From Halocafeteria seosinensis (lineage: Eukaryota; Sar; Bigyra; Bicosoecida): 64,000 bases of DNA. Position numbers and translations under genes: made by a program. The stretch lies in the NCBI GenBank assembly GCA_001687465.1, contig LVLI01000118.1:1-64000 (forward strand), read 5' to 3'. Under the pieces are notes generated by a model, which saw only the letters and a list, made by a program, of their open reading frames with translations, was not told where the DNA came from and searched no databases. This document shows, in pieces, positions 12,501-23,713 of the stretch; position 1 is the stretch's first letter; each line of letters starts with the position of its first letter.

Positions 12501-12730
12501 TCATACGTACATTTTGTACTCAAATATTTCCGAGCCAGACTGTCATAGGATTTTGCAGCATCGAGCGGGGAATCAAACGGACCGTCATGGTAGAGCTTCC
12601 AAGTGTCGTCTACAAAGACTTTAAGCACCGCTCTGAACTTATTTTCGCTGTCCAAACACACACCACGAAATGAGAGAGTGCAACCTTGACCAGCGGAAGT
12701 CCCGTTGGCCGATTCGCTCGAGTGGTTCAT
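9502..12730 (-). CDS. Nuclear protein with two AP2-like domains and a PHD finger
   Basis: The main exon is 9502-12484 and a first exon is 12507-12730, giving about 1068 residues. The first exon encodes most of an AP2-like domain (FRGVCLDSENKFRAVLK, then DAAKSYDSLARKY, residues about 20-80). A second one follows at about 174-229 (FAGVVHSGTNSFNAVL, then NEAAQAYDDLARMFGPKQC and RLNFP). A PHD finger with complete C4HC3 spacing lies at about 377-425 (CCSCGRGGSLILCDRCPAAF, then HQEC and WVCPIC). Long acidic and low-complexity stretches follow, and the C-terminus is basic (KKTRKRGR), a likely nuclear localisation signal. PHD fingers usually read histone H3 tails and AP2 domains bind DNA, so a chromatin-linked regulator is inferred. 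The two exons are joined only if a 22-bp intron (12485-12506) is accepted; otherwise there is a frameshift inside the first AP2 domain. Confidence 0.85.
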
Positions 12731-13554
12731 TGTTCGGTGATGTGACCTCCGGCTGAAGTGTGCTAATCTTTGATTCCACTTCTTGACGATGCACAGTCAG
12801 ATCTATCCTCTCCAAACTCTGCGACGGGGTGACATAGAGGGGTGGTAAGTCAAGTGTCAATTCCTCCCTCCTGAAGGATCCGGGAATCCGGGACGTCGGC
12901 CTGGCCCCGCCGCCAGGAACTCATCGTAGCCACCCTCTCGACGAAGCTAGCCAATACTACCCTACTCCCGTTGTACTTACATATGAATCCTCTACTACCC
13001 ATCCAAGTATGTCTCGCAGTATCGTGGCACGTTGAACAGTCTTCGGTAGTAAAACGCTGAGAAAAAAGATCAGTTCTTCTCCGGGTTGGGGTTATCCCCG
13101 CCACCGAATCAAAGGGGCACCACAGGGCACGAATAAACTACAAAAAAGGTCTGCTGGGGCGGCTCTGGACCACACAGCGAGGAAATTCCTTTCCTTCGAA
13201 TAGTCCTATGTAACACGAATAAAATAACAAGCACTTGGAGAAATAAACAAAACTATATCAATTGTCTCAGAATTACATCGTGTCATTCACTTTACGCGAC
13301 GGACGCATCGCTTCAAAACTCTAGGAATTGGAGAATTCCCCCTTCCCCCGCGGCCCAAAAGACTTCACTAACCGCCCGAAGATGGTTTCAACCAATGCGT
13401 CAATCTTTTCGTCGATGTTTCTGAACTTCAACTTCAACATGCTGTATTCACCTTGTGGCCAAGTTGTGGGGTACATATATTGGTCTCTTTGTTCATTAAA
13501 CTCATAACGGCGTGTTGTTGGGCGATTCTGAACTGTGAGGGTGGTGAAGTAAGC
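12731..13554. promoter_or_regulatory. Divergent intergenic region
   Basis: About 820 bp lie between the start codons of the AP2-PHD gene (minus) and the glycosyltransferase-like gene (plus). I see no supported gene. A minus-strand open frame at 13321-13608 ends in a charged segment, but it overlaps the 5' end of the plus gene and has no recognisable domain. Both promoters must lie here. Confidence 0.5.
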
Positions 13555-15192
13555 ATGCAATGTGACAACGTCCTGTACGGCCAGTTTGTGAAGCAACTCT
13601 TGGCCCAACAGGATACAGAGCGCTGTGTTACCCCGAAAAGTGTACCTAATTTACACATCCTGGTGACATCTGCGGGTGGATTAGGGGATGTAATATTTGG
13701 CGCGAGATTTGTGCGAGGACTCTTGGACCACCAACAACAACCGCAGGCAGCATCAGCGATTACCACCCATTGGATCGTTGGATTCACCACCCATGGGGGA
13801 CCATCGCACGAGCTTTTCAACACACTTTGCGAAGAACTGAGGAGACTATGCTTGGACAGTGAAACACTGATACCTGTCAAGGGGGTATTCAGGTTGTTGG
13901 TCTACCAGTTTCACGGCTGTACGATATCAGACGAAGTGTGCTGCATAGAGAGTTCCGATGTATCAGTGGAACATGGCAGGAGGAATCAACTAGACAAGGC
14001 TTTCCAGCTGTTGAGAGACGTAAACCACCTCGTTGTGCAGGTCCCTCTACTGGCGTTCCAGAGCTGCAACCGCTACCAGGAACTATTAGCCTCATTGTCA
14101 TCAGCAACCGTAACTCCTAGCGGAACGCCGTTCTTCTTGAATATTCGTGAGTACAACCAATCTACATATTGCGGACTACAGATGGAGCCACTGCTGAAGC
14201 AATTACGAGGTGGACAGGATGAACATAGTTTGAGCACGGAAGAGGTTTTACGGCATTGCTTTCTCACAGATGTTCCTGTTGATTTGAGTAGCGGGCTTGG
14301 GGAGGAAGAACTGGGAATTTTCGAATCTTATTTGTGCCAACCGAATGCATCCCGTCTAGATCATTCCCTACTCGGTTGCCCCATGATTTTGGTGTATGGA
14401 AGTTCACCGGCAGATATGAGGCTGGCGGGTGCTGGAGCGTTGCTTTGGGCCTATTTCCATAACAAGGATTCAATGGGATGCCAAGAGGCGTTAATTGGCA
14501 CTGTAACAATACTTACAAATTTATCCTCGCATGGTGCGTGCAACAAGTTTGTTGATGGGTGCAAGACTATGGCAACAGCTCTGACGGGAGAACCTGTAAG
14601 CGTTTCTATATGCCCTTGCACATCAGGTGGGTGTGCCCATACCCAAGAGGCACCTTCCACGAACAAGGCAATCAACATTGCTCTTCCAGATCATAGTCTG
14701 AAATTTCGGTTATGCAATTTGGAGCGGTATCAATTGCGGTCGGCGGATTTTGTAGAGCTCCTTGGTAGGGCCTCGACAAGCGTAACCACCGGCGATCAAT
14801 CGCTGACTGAGGCCGTGTTAAGTCTCTCCTCCCAGTCAGCGAATACTTCACCGACAACTTTCATTTACACTCCTCCCCCTCACAAGGGACACCTCATGGC
14901 TAGACTTGAGCGACTCTCTCATGGCTCGAACTATGGACAAATTGTGCAACTGTTTTGGGAAGTGTGCAGAGCCAGAGGCACTGAAAATGTGCAGTACAAA
15001 ATCGACAGTTTACTCCGTTCGTGTCGTAGTTATGCCGAAGAAATCCCGATCCTGGAGTGTCTAAGACGCTGTTTTAAGTTATACTGCTGCGACGTTTTGC
15101 GGTATAGTGTGTTATGCCATAACTGTTGGACGGTGGCGACACGTATGCTGTACACAACTTCTGGAACGAGTAGTAGCTATGAAGTCAGTTAA
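13555..15192 (+). CDS. Possible GT-B type glycosyltransferase, unrecognised family
   Basis: A single uninterrupted frame encodes about 545 residues from the ATG at 13555; the frame is open further upstream but only from a non-ATG codon. Near residues 30-50 it has HILVTSAGGLGDVIFGARFV, a glycine-rich loop like those at the start of GT-B glycosyltransferase domains. Near residue 400 it has FVELLGRASTSVTTGDQSLT, then FIYTPPPHKGHLMARLERL. A TGDQS/EA block followed by a P-PHK segment resembles the donor-binding half of some bacterial glycosyltransferases. No signal peptide or membrane segment is seen. The family assignment is a guess from motif shape. Being intronless among intron-bearing genes is compatible with, but does not show, gene transfer. 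Confidence 0.6.
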   Translation: MQCDNVLYGQFVKQLLAQQDTERCVTPKSVPNLHILVTSAGGLGDVIFGARFVRGLLDHQQQPQAASAITTHWIVGFTTHGGPSHELFNTLCEELRRLCLDSETLIPVKGVFRLLVYQFHGCTISDEVCCIESSDVSVEHGRRNQLDKAFQLLRDVNHLVVQVPLLAFQSCNRYQELLASLSSATVTPSGTPFFLNIREYNQSTYCGLQMEPLLKQLRGGQDEHSLSTEEVLRHCFLTDVPVDLSSGLGEEELGIFESYLCQPNASRLDHSLLGCPMILVYGSSPADMRLAGAGALLWAYFHNKDSMGCQEALIGTVTILTNLSSHGACNKFVDGCKTMATALTGEPVSVSICPCTSGGCAHTQEAPSTNKAINIALPDHSLKFRLCNLERYQLRSADFVELLGRASTSVTTGDQSLTEAVLSLSSQSANTSPTTFIYTPPPHKGHLMARLERLSHGSNYGQIVQLFWEVCRARGTENVQYKIDSLLRSCRSYAEEIPILECLRRCFKLYCCDVLRYSVLCHNCWTVATRMLYTTSGTSSSYEVS

Positions 15193-15400
15193 ACCTTGAT
15201 TGGGACGAACAGAAACATCGGCTTGTTATGAAAACAAGTCAAACAAGTGCATGCTCCGACAGATTTATTTATGGTAAGTTCGTTCTACATACTGTACGTT
15301 TCCCAGAGATAGGAACTAACAAAAAGTAAAGCGGCTTCAGCAAGACGTCCACAGATTGGCAGATTTGCCAGCATCAGTGGATCCATATCCAACTCGAAGG

Positions 15401-18400
15401 TTACAGCGTGATAGTTTCGGCCGCATCGACCTCCGTTGGCAGGCGTTGACGCAGCAAGTTCCGCAGATTCTTCGTACGTTGTTGACGCGCCCCTTCGCTA
15501 ACCTTAGCTAGAAAACTGCTAGGAACTTCCCATATGTACTGAGAAATGGTATCTCTTCCAAAGTCCCTCTTGAACGTATTCTCATGTTCAATTATGTGAG
15601 CATACCCCCCTCCTTTCCATTGTACCACAAAATAGGCGAAACCCTGATGCACTCGAAATACGCAAGAAGTAAGAGAAAAACGCGGAGGGAACCTTCCGCA
15701 GGACGAGTTCTTACCTCTGGGATAGAGCCCCTAAGGCCCTTTGTTGCGGTGTCGATGACCTTTTTATTGTTCGTGTTCTCTTCAACATTCTTCAACTCCC
15801 CGTCAAAGCATATTTGCAGATCTTCAAATTTCTGTACACACACCGTTCATACAACAATCTGAAAATTACAAATACATCGATTCACTCTCCACGTACATCT
15901 TTCGGAACCGGCACTACTTCCATAGCAGCATGTGGATTTTTGTGCCGTAGCATACACGTTTCCATGAAAAGTGGCACTTCACCTTTCTGTAAAATTAGAA
16001 CAAATCATAGCAATACTCGCTAAACAAAACCCAGGGACGTGCGCTTACTTGTTCTTCGAAAACGATGTGCAGGGCCTGACGAAAACGGTTAGCTTCATCA
16101 TACGCATCTTCATCAGCTTCACGGTAGCAAACGACGTGCTCTCGAGGAGTAATAATGCAGTGTCCTTCAACCAATTGGGGCCACTGAAAGCGGAGTAAAA
16201 TCTCACTGACGCTTATCTTCTAAATAGCGCCAAACACAATACTTACCGGTGGTAACAGAATAACATTGTGTTCTCCCACAGCGATAATGGTATATCGACG
16301 ACTCTTCATTTTTTTCGATTCTAAGCAAAACATACAGTTGCGGTGAGCACTCTCAATCTTGCGATGTGCCCTGATGGCCCGAGATTTGTCTCTCGATTGC
16401 TTCTCCCGCGCAGTCAGTCTCTCAGACTCTGGCTCGAACATCTTGGTATTTACCTCCTCGTCTTCATCGATGCCCGTACCCTCACGAGACATACTAACAG
16501 AGTTCGCCCCCTTTCCTGTCGCCAGACCAAGGCCTTCTCCCTGGAAGTGCTTGCCTAAGCGTTTAATATTTTTCGCGAAGGCTTCATCCATTCCAAACCT
16601 CCCTAGTTCCTTTTCTTGGCGAGCCATCTTGGCTACATCTTCTTGTACGTTCGGCGCCTCTGTGTTTGCCATTTTTTCTCGGGATAGGCCTCGTGCTGAA
16701 GCTTCCCTAGCGTCCGCAACGAAGTAACCGAGGCTTTCACCCTGCGCATCCTTCAAGTTCGCCTTGCCGTGTCCATGAGTTTTCCCTTTCTTCCTTCCAC
16801 CACGCATATCATCGCGGCTTAAGCCTTCAACCTCCCCTTCCAGAGACGTAAGCCGTCTTCCGTTCTCATCAAGGGAGGATACAATTTCAACATCCCCGGA
16901 CCCGTCTTCTTCGGCTACCGACGACTGCGCTTGTGGGCCAATCGATGCCTTGACCTCATCGATTCGCTGCATTATTTCTTGATACTGTGCTTGTTGGTTC
17001 TTCATCTTCGCTCGCATCGCCTTTGCGTGAAGTTTGTTCAAGTCTGTCTCCTTCCGAATAGCAGAGGGAGGCCTTGAGGCGCTGGGGGCTTCGGGCTTGG
17101 CAGCAAGATCTGCCGAAGCCACCACAGTCGATTCTGTTTTGCCATAAGACGCATTTACCTTCGCTGGCTCCTCCAGCGCTTCGCCTGAAAGACTCGCAGT
17201 ATTGCTTCGCTCTTCACCCACCGAGCGATAGGAAACAGTCTTGCTGGGAGCGAGTACGTTCCCTTGATCCGTTGAAGTAGCTTTTCGTCCCTCACCAGTA
17301 ACCTCAGTGTGAGAACGAGTTTGAGATTTTCGCTGTTTAGCTTTTTCTTCTTGTTTCCGAAGAGCTGCTTCAAATAAGGGATCCTTTTTCTCAGGCTTGG
17401 GACTGGAGTCAGTCTTCTTTGCCTTTGGTTTGGATTCTCTACGTACGCTTCCATCCTCCCATAAAAGACTCGAGGAAGAAGACTTGCGCTCTCTCCATTT
17501 AGACTTTGAGGTTGTTTGACCCTCTCGAGTCGTGCCCTTAAAATCCCGAGACCCTTGAGACACTTCACTGAGTAGCCCTTGAAACTCATTCTTACTATCG
17601 GTGCCCCCCCATGAATATTTTCGGCGGTGAGGTGGATGCAACGGTTTATCACTGAGCGCTACTCGAATTTGATCATCCGACACGCCCTCTGTTAATTTAT
17701 CCATGCTCCCCCATCGTTCTATCGCCACAGCCTCTATATCCACGTGGCGGCGCTCAGCCTCCTCTTTGGCTCGTTGAATCGCTTTTAGTTTGTAATATAC
17801 TCCGTTATCTCCCGCCGCTACGTCCTCATTCCGGGTGCTATCAATATTTTCTTGTTTATCTGACTCAGTTGCTGAGCGAAGCAAAGCACTAGATAATTTC
17901 CCTTCTCCATGACGTGCCTGCTGCAAGTTCAATCTTTGTTGGGAGCTACTAGATGCTACGAGTCCCCCCGTTGTCATTCCACTGCCAAAAGAATTGTGTT
18001 CTCCGTACGACTGCGACGCCTTGGGAGCCCCTCCGGCGCCTTTCATCAAAAGCTGCATGCCAAAACTTCCCTGAACGTCATCAGAACTCCCCGAAAACGA
18101 TGAATTGTCTGCTCCACCAGATGCGGGACCAGACATAGCGTCCGCCGTTTTGTTGTCCGATTTGTTATACTTTGATGGGTTGTAGAGACCGTACGGTAGT
18201 TTTGAATGCGGATCGCGTTTTCCTCCTGCCACCTCTTTGTCGATAATTGCACGACCTCGTTTCTGCTCCTCATCTTCCGCTGAGGGTTGCTCTTCTCGGT
18301 TCCGTTTTGTTCTGCTCTTCGCCCCACATGTCACGTCTTCGAAAGAAAAGGGTTGCTTCATCCATTCCATTCCCCCCCTGTCGTGTTTCTGTCTCCCGAC

Positions 18401-18661
18401 AGGAGAGACCGTAGCAGCCCCTACAGCGGCAGCATGGTGTCTCTCTGACACAGGGGTCTCGCCCATTTCCGGTGAGCGAGGCGCTTCGGCGAGAGATTTC
18501 AAGGCCGATTCCTCTTCTTCCTCTTCATCCTGGTTTCTATGCGAGGCAGCCGCAGAAGAGCTCGTTCCATGTTGCTGATGGTTCCTCTTGGACGAATGCA
18601 CACGTCCTTGAGCTGGATTCGACCCACTTCTCTGGGACCGTGGCACAAATCTGAACACCAT
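15401..18661 (-). CDS. CWF19L2: CWF19-like protein 2, spliceosome-associated
   Basis: Five exons read on the minus strand: 16247-18661, 16049-16183, 15897-15986, 15715-15831 and 15401-15643; all joins are in phase and give 999 residues. The first about 730 residues are low complexity, charged and Ser-rich. The conserved end starts with NCMFCLESKKMKSRRYTII and LLPP, joined to WPQLVEGHCIITPREHV and a DEDAYDEANRFRQAL segment (CwfJ C-terminal domain 1). It finishes with GFAYFVVQWKGGGYAHIIEH and FKRDFGRDTI (CwfJ C-terminal domain 2). The family works in late pre-mRNA splicing and lariat debranching in the nucleus. Splice donors are GTAAGT, GTAAGC, GTACGT and GTAAGA. The gene is convergent with the upstream plus gene, 208 bp apart. 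Confidence 0.93.
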
Positions 18662-19843
18662 ACAACAAATGGCATCACACGTTCATGTGTCTTAGAAATA
18701 CAGTATAGTATGTCTGATGAACTTACGAGACGGACATGACCTCCGTTCAACACTTCACGGCAAGGTCACTTGTTTCTGTGCTACAACTGGGAAAGACACT
18801 GCCATGAAACCGCCATCAAACCAATAAGTCTTGCCTGCCATCAAGATTGACGGACACGGACAAATTCCCCTCTGGACGATGCTATTCATGCACGATTCCT
18901 GACTGATTTAAGTAGGCGAAATGTTTGTCGTGTTGTCGGTCCGGACTATGGACTCCGGGCCTTCGGCCTGGAAGAACAACAGTTCTATCCGAGGACGAGG
19001 AATGTGTACTATACTCCCGCAAATGCGATCTTGTCATCGGTGGTATTGGATGATAGCGAATCCTTTGGATAGTGAGCACTGTGTAGGGTGCAGTATTCTC
19101 GCGCTGTGCTAGTATTTGAGCTTAACTCACACATTTATCAAAGGAAATCACTTTTCTGTCTGATCTGGGACCACTCGGGATCTACCCCTTTTCCGGTATC
19201 CACCCCGTAGACGCTCCTGTATTACTTGGAAAAAATCGCATTCACTCCGTTGAGTGTTTCAGAATCGTGTGGGAGCACCACGGTCAGGGAAGTAGCCACG
19301 ATAGTCCCTCAAACGCGGGGCTCGTTTGTTCGCTAAAAACAGCGACAAGTTGAAGTAGCAGTCGGGAAGGGTGAGTACATTCGCAGGTTTTTCCCCGGAA
19401 CAGGCATACATGATACCCAGTGTTGTATATGAATTTCTCCCGGAATAAATTGGTAGTGTGATTTATCGTCGTACATAAAGGAGCTTTGTAACTTTGGTGG
19501 TGTTTGAGGAACGAACGGGGGCCTCACAGTGCGCGCTTTTGCTTAACGGCTGGCCAGGAATCTCCACGGTTCATTTATGCTCCGTATGGAGACATTGAAT
19601 GAAATCCACCGCGTATAAGGAAATTCTTTGTTATATTATCCCGAGACTAGCACCAACGGCATGGGACGAACTAAACGAGGTGTGTGACGATTGACTATGT
19701 TGCTGTATGCCGTGGGTTGAAGTTGCCTGTTGAAGGCCCTTTTATCACGAATATTTGGGCTGTTAGCACGCTCCCTGATGCGTAATGTGGTGCAAACGGT
19801 GTGGAAGATGCGATTAATTGAATGATTTCGCCTCACTGCAGAT
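18662..19843. promoter_or_regulatory. Divergent intergenic region
   Basis: Nearly 1.2 kb separate the starts of CWF19L2 (minus) and the MYB gene (plus). Open frames are all short and without motifs. I see no RNA gene or repeat. It presumably holds both promoters. Confidence 0.5.
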
Positions 19844-21807
19844 ATGATCGCGTCATCGACTGCTAGCAGCAGTACAAACCCTGTGTCCGCGGAGGACCAT
19901 ATTCCGTCGGACGCTGATGTTGACGGTAAGGTGTCCCTTTGCAAAAAAAATGGAGCTGATACCAGATTTTTACTAACGTACTGTATACAGCGATCACAGG
20001 TGGGCGATGGACCGACGAGGAGGATATGGCACTGAAAAAAGGTGTAGAGCAACTTGGTGCCAAAAATTGGAAACAGATTAGTGTTAAGTTCCTGAATGAC
20101 AACCGGACCGACGTCCAGTGTTTACATCGATGGCAGAAAGTATTGAAACCTGGATTAGTCAAGGGTCCTTGGACAAAGGAAGAGGACAGAACGATCGTCG
20201 AATGTATTAGATCAGGTGTTACAAAATGGAGCGAAATAGCCGCCCGCATTCCTGGAAGGATTGGCAAACAATGTCGGGAACGATGGTTTAATCACTTGGA
20301 CCCGGATATACGCAAGGAGCCATGGTCAGCCGCAGAAGATAAAATTTTAGAAGAGGAGCAGGCTCGTCTAGGTAAGCTTCCAATAGAATACGGAACCGCC
20401 TGGTGCTAATGAAATTGTGACCCACTATATGTGTCTTCAACAGGTAATCGTTGGTGTGAAATTGCAAAAAAACTTCCTGGTAGAAGCGAAAATGCTGTAA
20501 AGAACAGATGGAACTCAGCAATGCGGCGAAGAAGACACCCAGACAAGGCTGGTACCTCTCCTGCGGATGGGACGAGCTCAGGTGCTTCTTCTAGTAATGA
20601 TACCAGCAAACCCAAGTCTGAGAGCTCCAACCGGAGAAGGGTATCAAGCGATGCTACTCCTCAAGCAGGGAGACGAGATATCTCTCACAGAAGTAAAACC
20701 CAAAATGACGGATCGTCTACAGCGCGTAAAAGAAAATCAGCGAACAGTCACAAGCGGAGTGACGCTGCCAGCGGTGACTTATCCTCTGCCTTCTATGCTC
20801 GTCCACGTGCCATTGCGGCTGATAACAATGGCGATAAGTACTCATATCAGAGTGGGAAGCATGTCAATCCTTCTCGGGGTGGAAAAGGAAGACCGCGGAA
20901 GCGAAGAGCTACGGAAGGGGACCCTATGGGGCCTAGCACAGCCGCAGCTCTCTACCAGTCTACGACTTCAGAGTACACAAGCTCTGGGGAGTCGTCTAGA
21001 CGAGCTGTCACTAGCGTATCTTTGGGTGTCGGGGGCCATGGCGACTCATATACGGGTAGCTTGACCCCGAGTATGTCTCCTCAGGAACCAGACTCAGCCG
21101 TTTCAGAACTTGCCCTAAGTAGTGGAGTCACCCACTCTAATGGGAATGTCGCCGCTTATGATACTATTCCCCAGTCTCTCCCCTACAGCGATTTGAGTTA
21201 TGATACTTCGCTCCACCACCATTTCGACGGATACAGGCCTCCAGTTGAGAGTCCGGAAGAAGAACACAATGAAGAACGTCATTTCAATTCAACTTTACAG
21301 GATCGGATACAGTTTCCGGCCGGTAATACCAGCTCCGACGAAGATGAGGATCATGAACTCTCTGCATCGTTGTCCAACTTTTCCATAAATTTTGAGGCAT
21401 CTACAGGAAGCAATTCCAGGACACGTCTAGAGGTCGTAGGTCAGGGATTGAACGTGTCTAATAGCCAAACCACTCCGGTGACGAGCACTCATGCTGGAAC
21501 AGAAGAGACTGAACAGGAATCTCATGTGCCTTGGTCCGGGCGAACAACCTCTGCATCATCTGAAGAAGGTTTTGGACGAGGGGGTGTCTTAACGGACATT
21601 GTGGATCTCGAAGATTCGGGGACGTTAGGGGCTTCGTTTGCTCCATTGAGCAAACATCGTACTTCAGGGAGAGACTTCGGGTCCTCCTCACTCGACCGCT
21701 CGAACGAACACGAGCATGTCGAATGGGATACCACTCTAGTTAGGAGTAATGAAGACGACTCCGGCGACCTTTCGATGGCGTCATCGTCCCGAGCATTACA
21801 AACATAA
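19844..21807 (+). CDS. Three-repeat MYB transcription factor (3R-MYB)
   Basis: Exons are 19844-19925, 19991-20371 and 20444-21807, giving 608 residues with all phases consistent. Three MYB repeats lie at about residues 29-180: R1 GGRWTDEEDMALKKGVEQLG, R2 KGPWTKEEDRTIVECIRSG with RIGKQCRERWFNHLD, and R3 KEPWSAAEDKILEEEQARLG with RSENAVKNRWNSAMRR. The second intron splits R3. The remaining about 420 residues are Ser/Thr-rich and unstructured, with basic clusters such as RKRKS and GRPRKRRA that suit nuclear import. Three-repeat MYBs bind AACNG-type sites and often regulate cell-cycle genes; the targets here are unknown. The stop is 62 bp from the convergent EGF-type gene. Confidence 0.93.
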
Positions 21808-21869
21808 CAGAACCACTTGAATATTCACGCTGTGTATTGTACTGATCGTATGCGTCCTCAGCTATTGAC

Positions 21870-23344
21870 CTATTGCGCCAATGCACTTTGTTGTTGGCAG
21901 TTTTCCTTAGTGTATCCGGCGAAACACTGACATGTGCCAGTCGAAAAATCGCACATGCCTCTGTTAGAGCATCTCAAATTCTCAGTATTGCCTTCGACCA
22001 AGTCTCCGATGTCATTTGAGCAGTCAAAGGTCCCAGCTAGGATTGCAGTCCGGTCTCCTTTACGGAATAGTTGCCCCGTTTTGCACACTCCATTTCTAAC
22101 GAAATAGCTCTCAACCTTAAACCCAGCCTCTGCTGCGGGAACTTGGGCATCATTGATGGCGCGAACTTCTTGGTTTAGAAGCACTTGGTATGCCACAAGA
22201 GGGTTAGGCCTTCCATTAATGCTTGCATCCCCTCGTTTAAACTGAACGCTGAACACAAAATCATTTCCGTTGCTCTCAAATGTATCGACGGTGGTATGGT
22301 ATAAAGCACCATTAGGAAAGGACTCCAATGCCGCTTGGAGTTTAGCTTTGATAGCAGCAGCATTATCAGTGGAAGCAATGTTAATTACCTCAGATACCAA
22401 CCTTGATCCAGTCAGAGAGTTGCCATGATTGATGTTATCCAACCATTCGATAATCATAGCGCCGGAAGCCGCATTGCCAATAGCGATCAATTGCGTTTCA
22501 ACCACGCAATCCGTGTTGCCGCAGAATTTATCTTCATTTGTGAGGGGATCCGCTCCTTTCGGGCATTCACGCATCGAGCAATCTACACCAAAAAAACCAG
22601 TTTCGCAGACACATGCCTGATTCTTGTCGGCGTCCCAAAATTCGTAATTGAAAGCGGTGGAAATACCGTCGTGGAATTCCTCACCAAAATCAAACTTTTC
22701 AACGCGGAAATTGCGCCCTCGCTTAAAACCTGTTGGTTGCTGATCGACTGTGGGACCACCCTCTGCGATCTCGCGAAGGGTATAGCAAAGCCCATGACCT
22801 GAACAGTCATTTGGGCAAGTGGTTCTCTGGCATGATGCCCCAGTATAGCCATCAAAGCACGAGCAAGTGCCATCACCTCGGTTGCATGATCCTTTTCCGG
22901 AGCATTCCGCGTAGTAATGGGCTTCTCCGTCCAAACTACCCTGCCAAATCTCATTGACTCCCACCACATCTCTCCAGTTAGAAGATTGAATAGGCACAGA
23001 ACTGTAAGAAACTTCGCCGTCGTGGTTTAAGTCTCCCCGTGGGGTATCAACAAAAGCAAGGCCAAACGGGCAAACGCGCTGTGAGCAGTCTCCTCCAACC
23101 CAGTTGTCGAAGCAGGCGCAGTTATCAAATTGCTCGCATGTACCGTGTCCAGAGCAGGCATTGGCTGAAAGAACAAACATTTTCAGGTAGTATTATGATC
23201 CATCAACCCATAAATAGGGAAACTTGCAATGAGCCGTTTTTTCGCTCAGCCATTTCCAACGACAAAGAAGACCCACTTACGGCATTCAGCGCCCACAAAG
23301 GCCAGCATGCTGCTAAAGGCCAAGATGGCCAATAAAGAACGCAT
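21870..23344 (-). CDS. Secreted EGF/tenascin-like repeat protein
   Basis: Exon 1 is 23281-23344 and exon 2 is 21870-23164, joined in phase by a GTAAGT/TTTCAG intron; about 452 residues. The first exon encodes a signal peptide (MRSLLAILAFSSMLAFVGAE). The mature part begins ECPNACSGHGTCEQFDNCAC and has further EGF-type repeats: CSGKGSCNRGDGTCSCF, CPNDCSGHGLC and CSNRGMCDFSTGTCQCF. Segments such as DCSQRVCPFGLAF and DCSMRECPKGADPLT sit between them. A cysteine-poor domain of about 170 residues, without a family match I know, precedes the last repeat. No membrane anchor is seen, so secretion to the surface or matrix is inferred. It is a divergent paralogue of the gene on the other strand at 23714. 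Confidence 0.88.
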
Positions 23345-23713
23345 GATGAGTGCAGTTCTCAAGCAAAGATGTCCAAGTGATATGTGCAAGATGAAATCGT
23401 GTATGATGATCAATTCCTTTGTAGATCTCAACTTTACTATTCACGGGTTGACGTCCTCTTTCAATGCGCTCACGCTTCCTGGAGCGCTCATTGAAGCACA
23501 TACACGGTCATACACCATCTTAGTCGACCGCTCATGAGCGCATAACTAGGGCGCGCCGGTGGGTGGCCGTTCCTCCGGTCCCCCGAGACCGGAGGGGGGC
23601 AACGGGCCACAACTCAGAAGTGATTCAATCTTGTTGTTAAAAACCAAACACGAATTGAAATCCCTCTGCCACAAACGAACATTGATACCATCTGCAAGTG
23701 AAACGAGATAGCC
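23345..23713. promoter_or_regulatory. Shared bidirectional promoter of two EGF-type genes
   Basis: The two paralogous secreted-protein genes start 369 bp apart on opposite strands, so this interval must hold both promoters. It contains the GC-rich hairpin listed separately. No TATA-like element stands out. Confidence 0.6.
23563..23610. repeat. GC-rich long hairpin between divergent genes
   Basis: Perfect 9-bp arms CCTCCGGTC (23572-23580) and GACCGGAGG (23587-23595) enclose a 6-bp loop. An outer stem, GTGGCCGTT (23563-23571) with AACGGGCCAC (23601-23610), extends it with a single-base and a 5-base bulge. This is the strongest predicted hairpin I noticed in the window. It lies midway in the shared promoter. 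Confidence 0.75.

Noticed and set aside
13321-13608. Minus-strand 95-codon frame with a charged C-terminus
   Set aside because: It overlaps the 5' end of the plus-strand glycosyltransferase-like gene, has no domain and no clear upstream exon. A small gene is not excluded but not supported.
17155-17652. 165-codon minus-strand frame
   Set aside because: It is an alternative frame of the large first exon of CWF19L2.
20567-21064. 165-codon plus-strand frame
   Set aside because: It is a shifted frame over the Ser-rich tail of the MYB gene, which has a consistent spliced reading frame.
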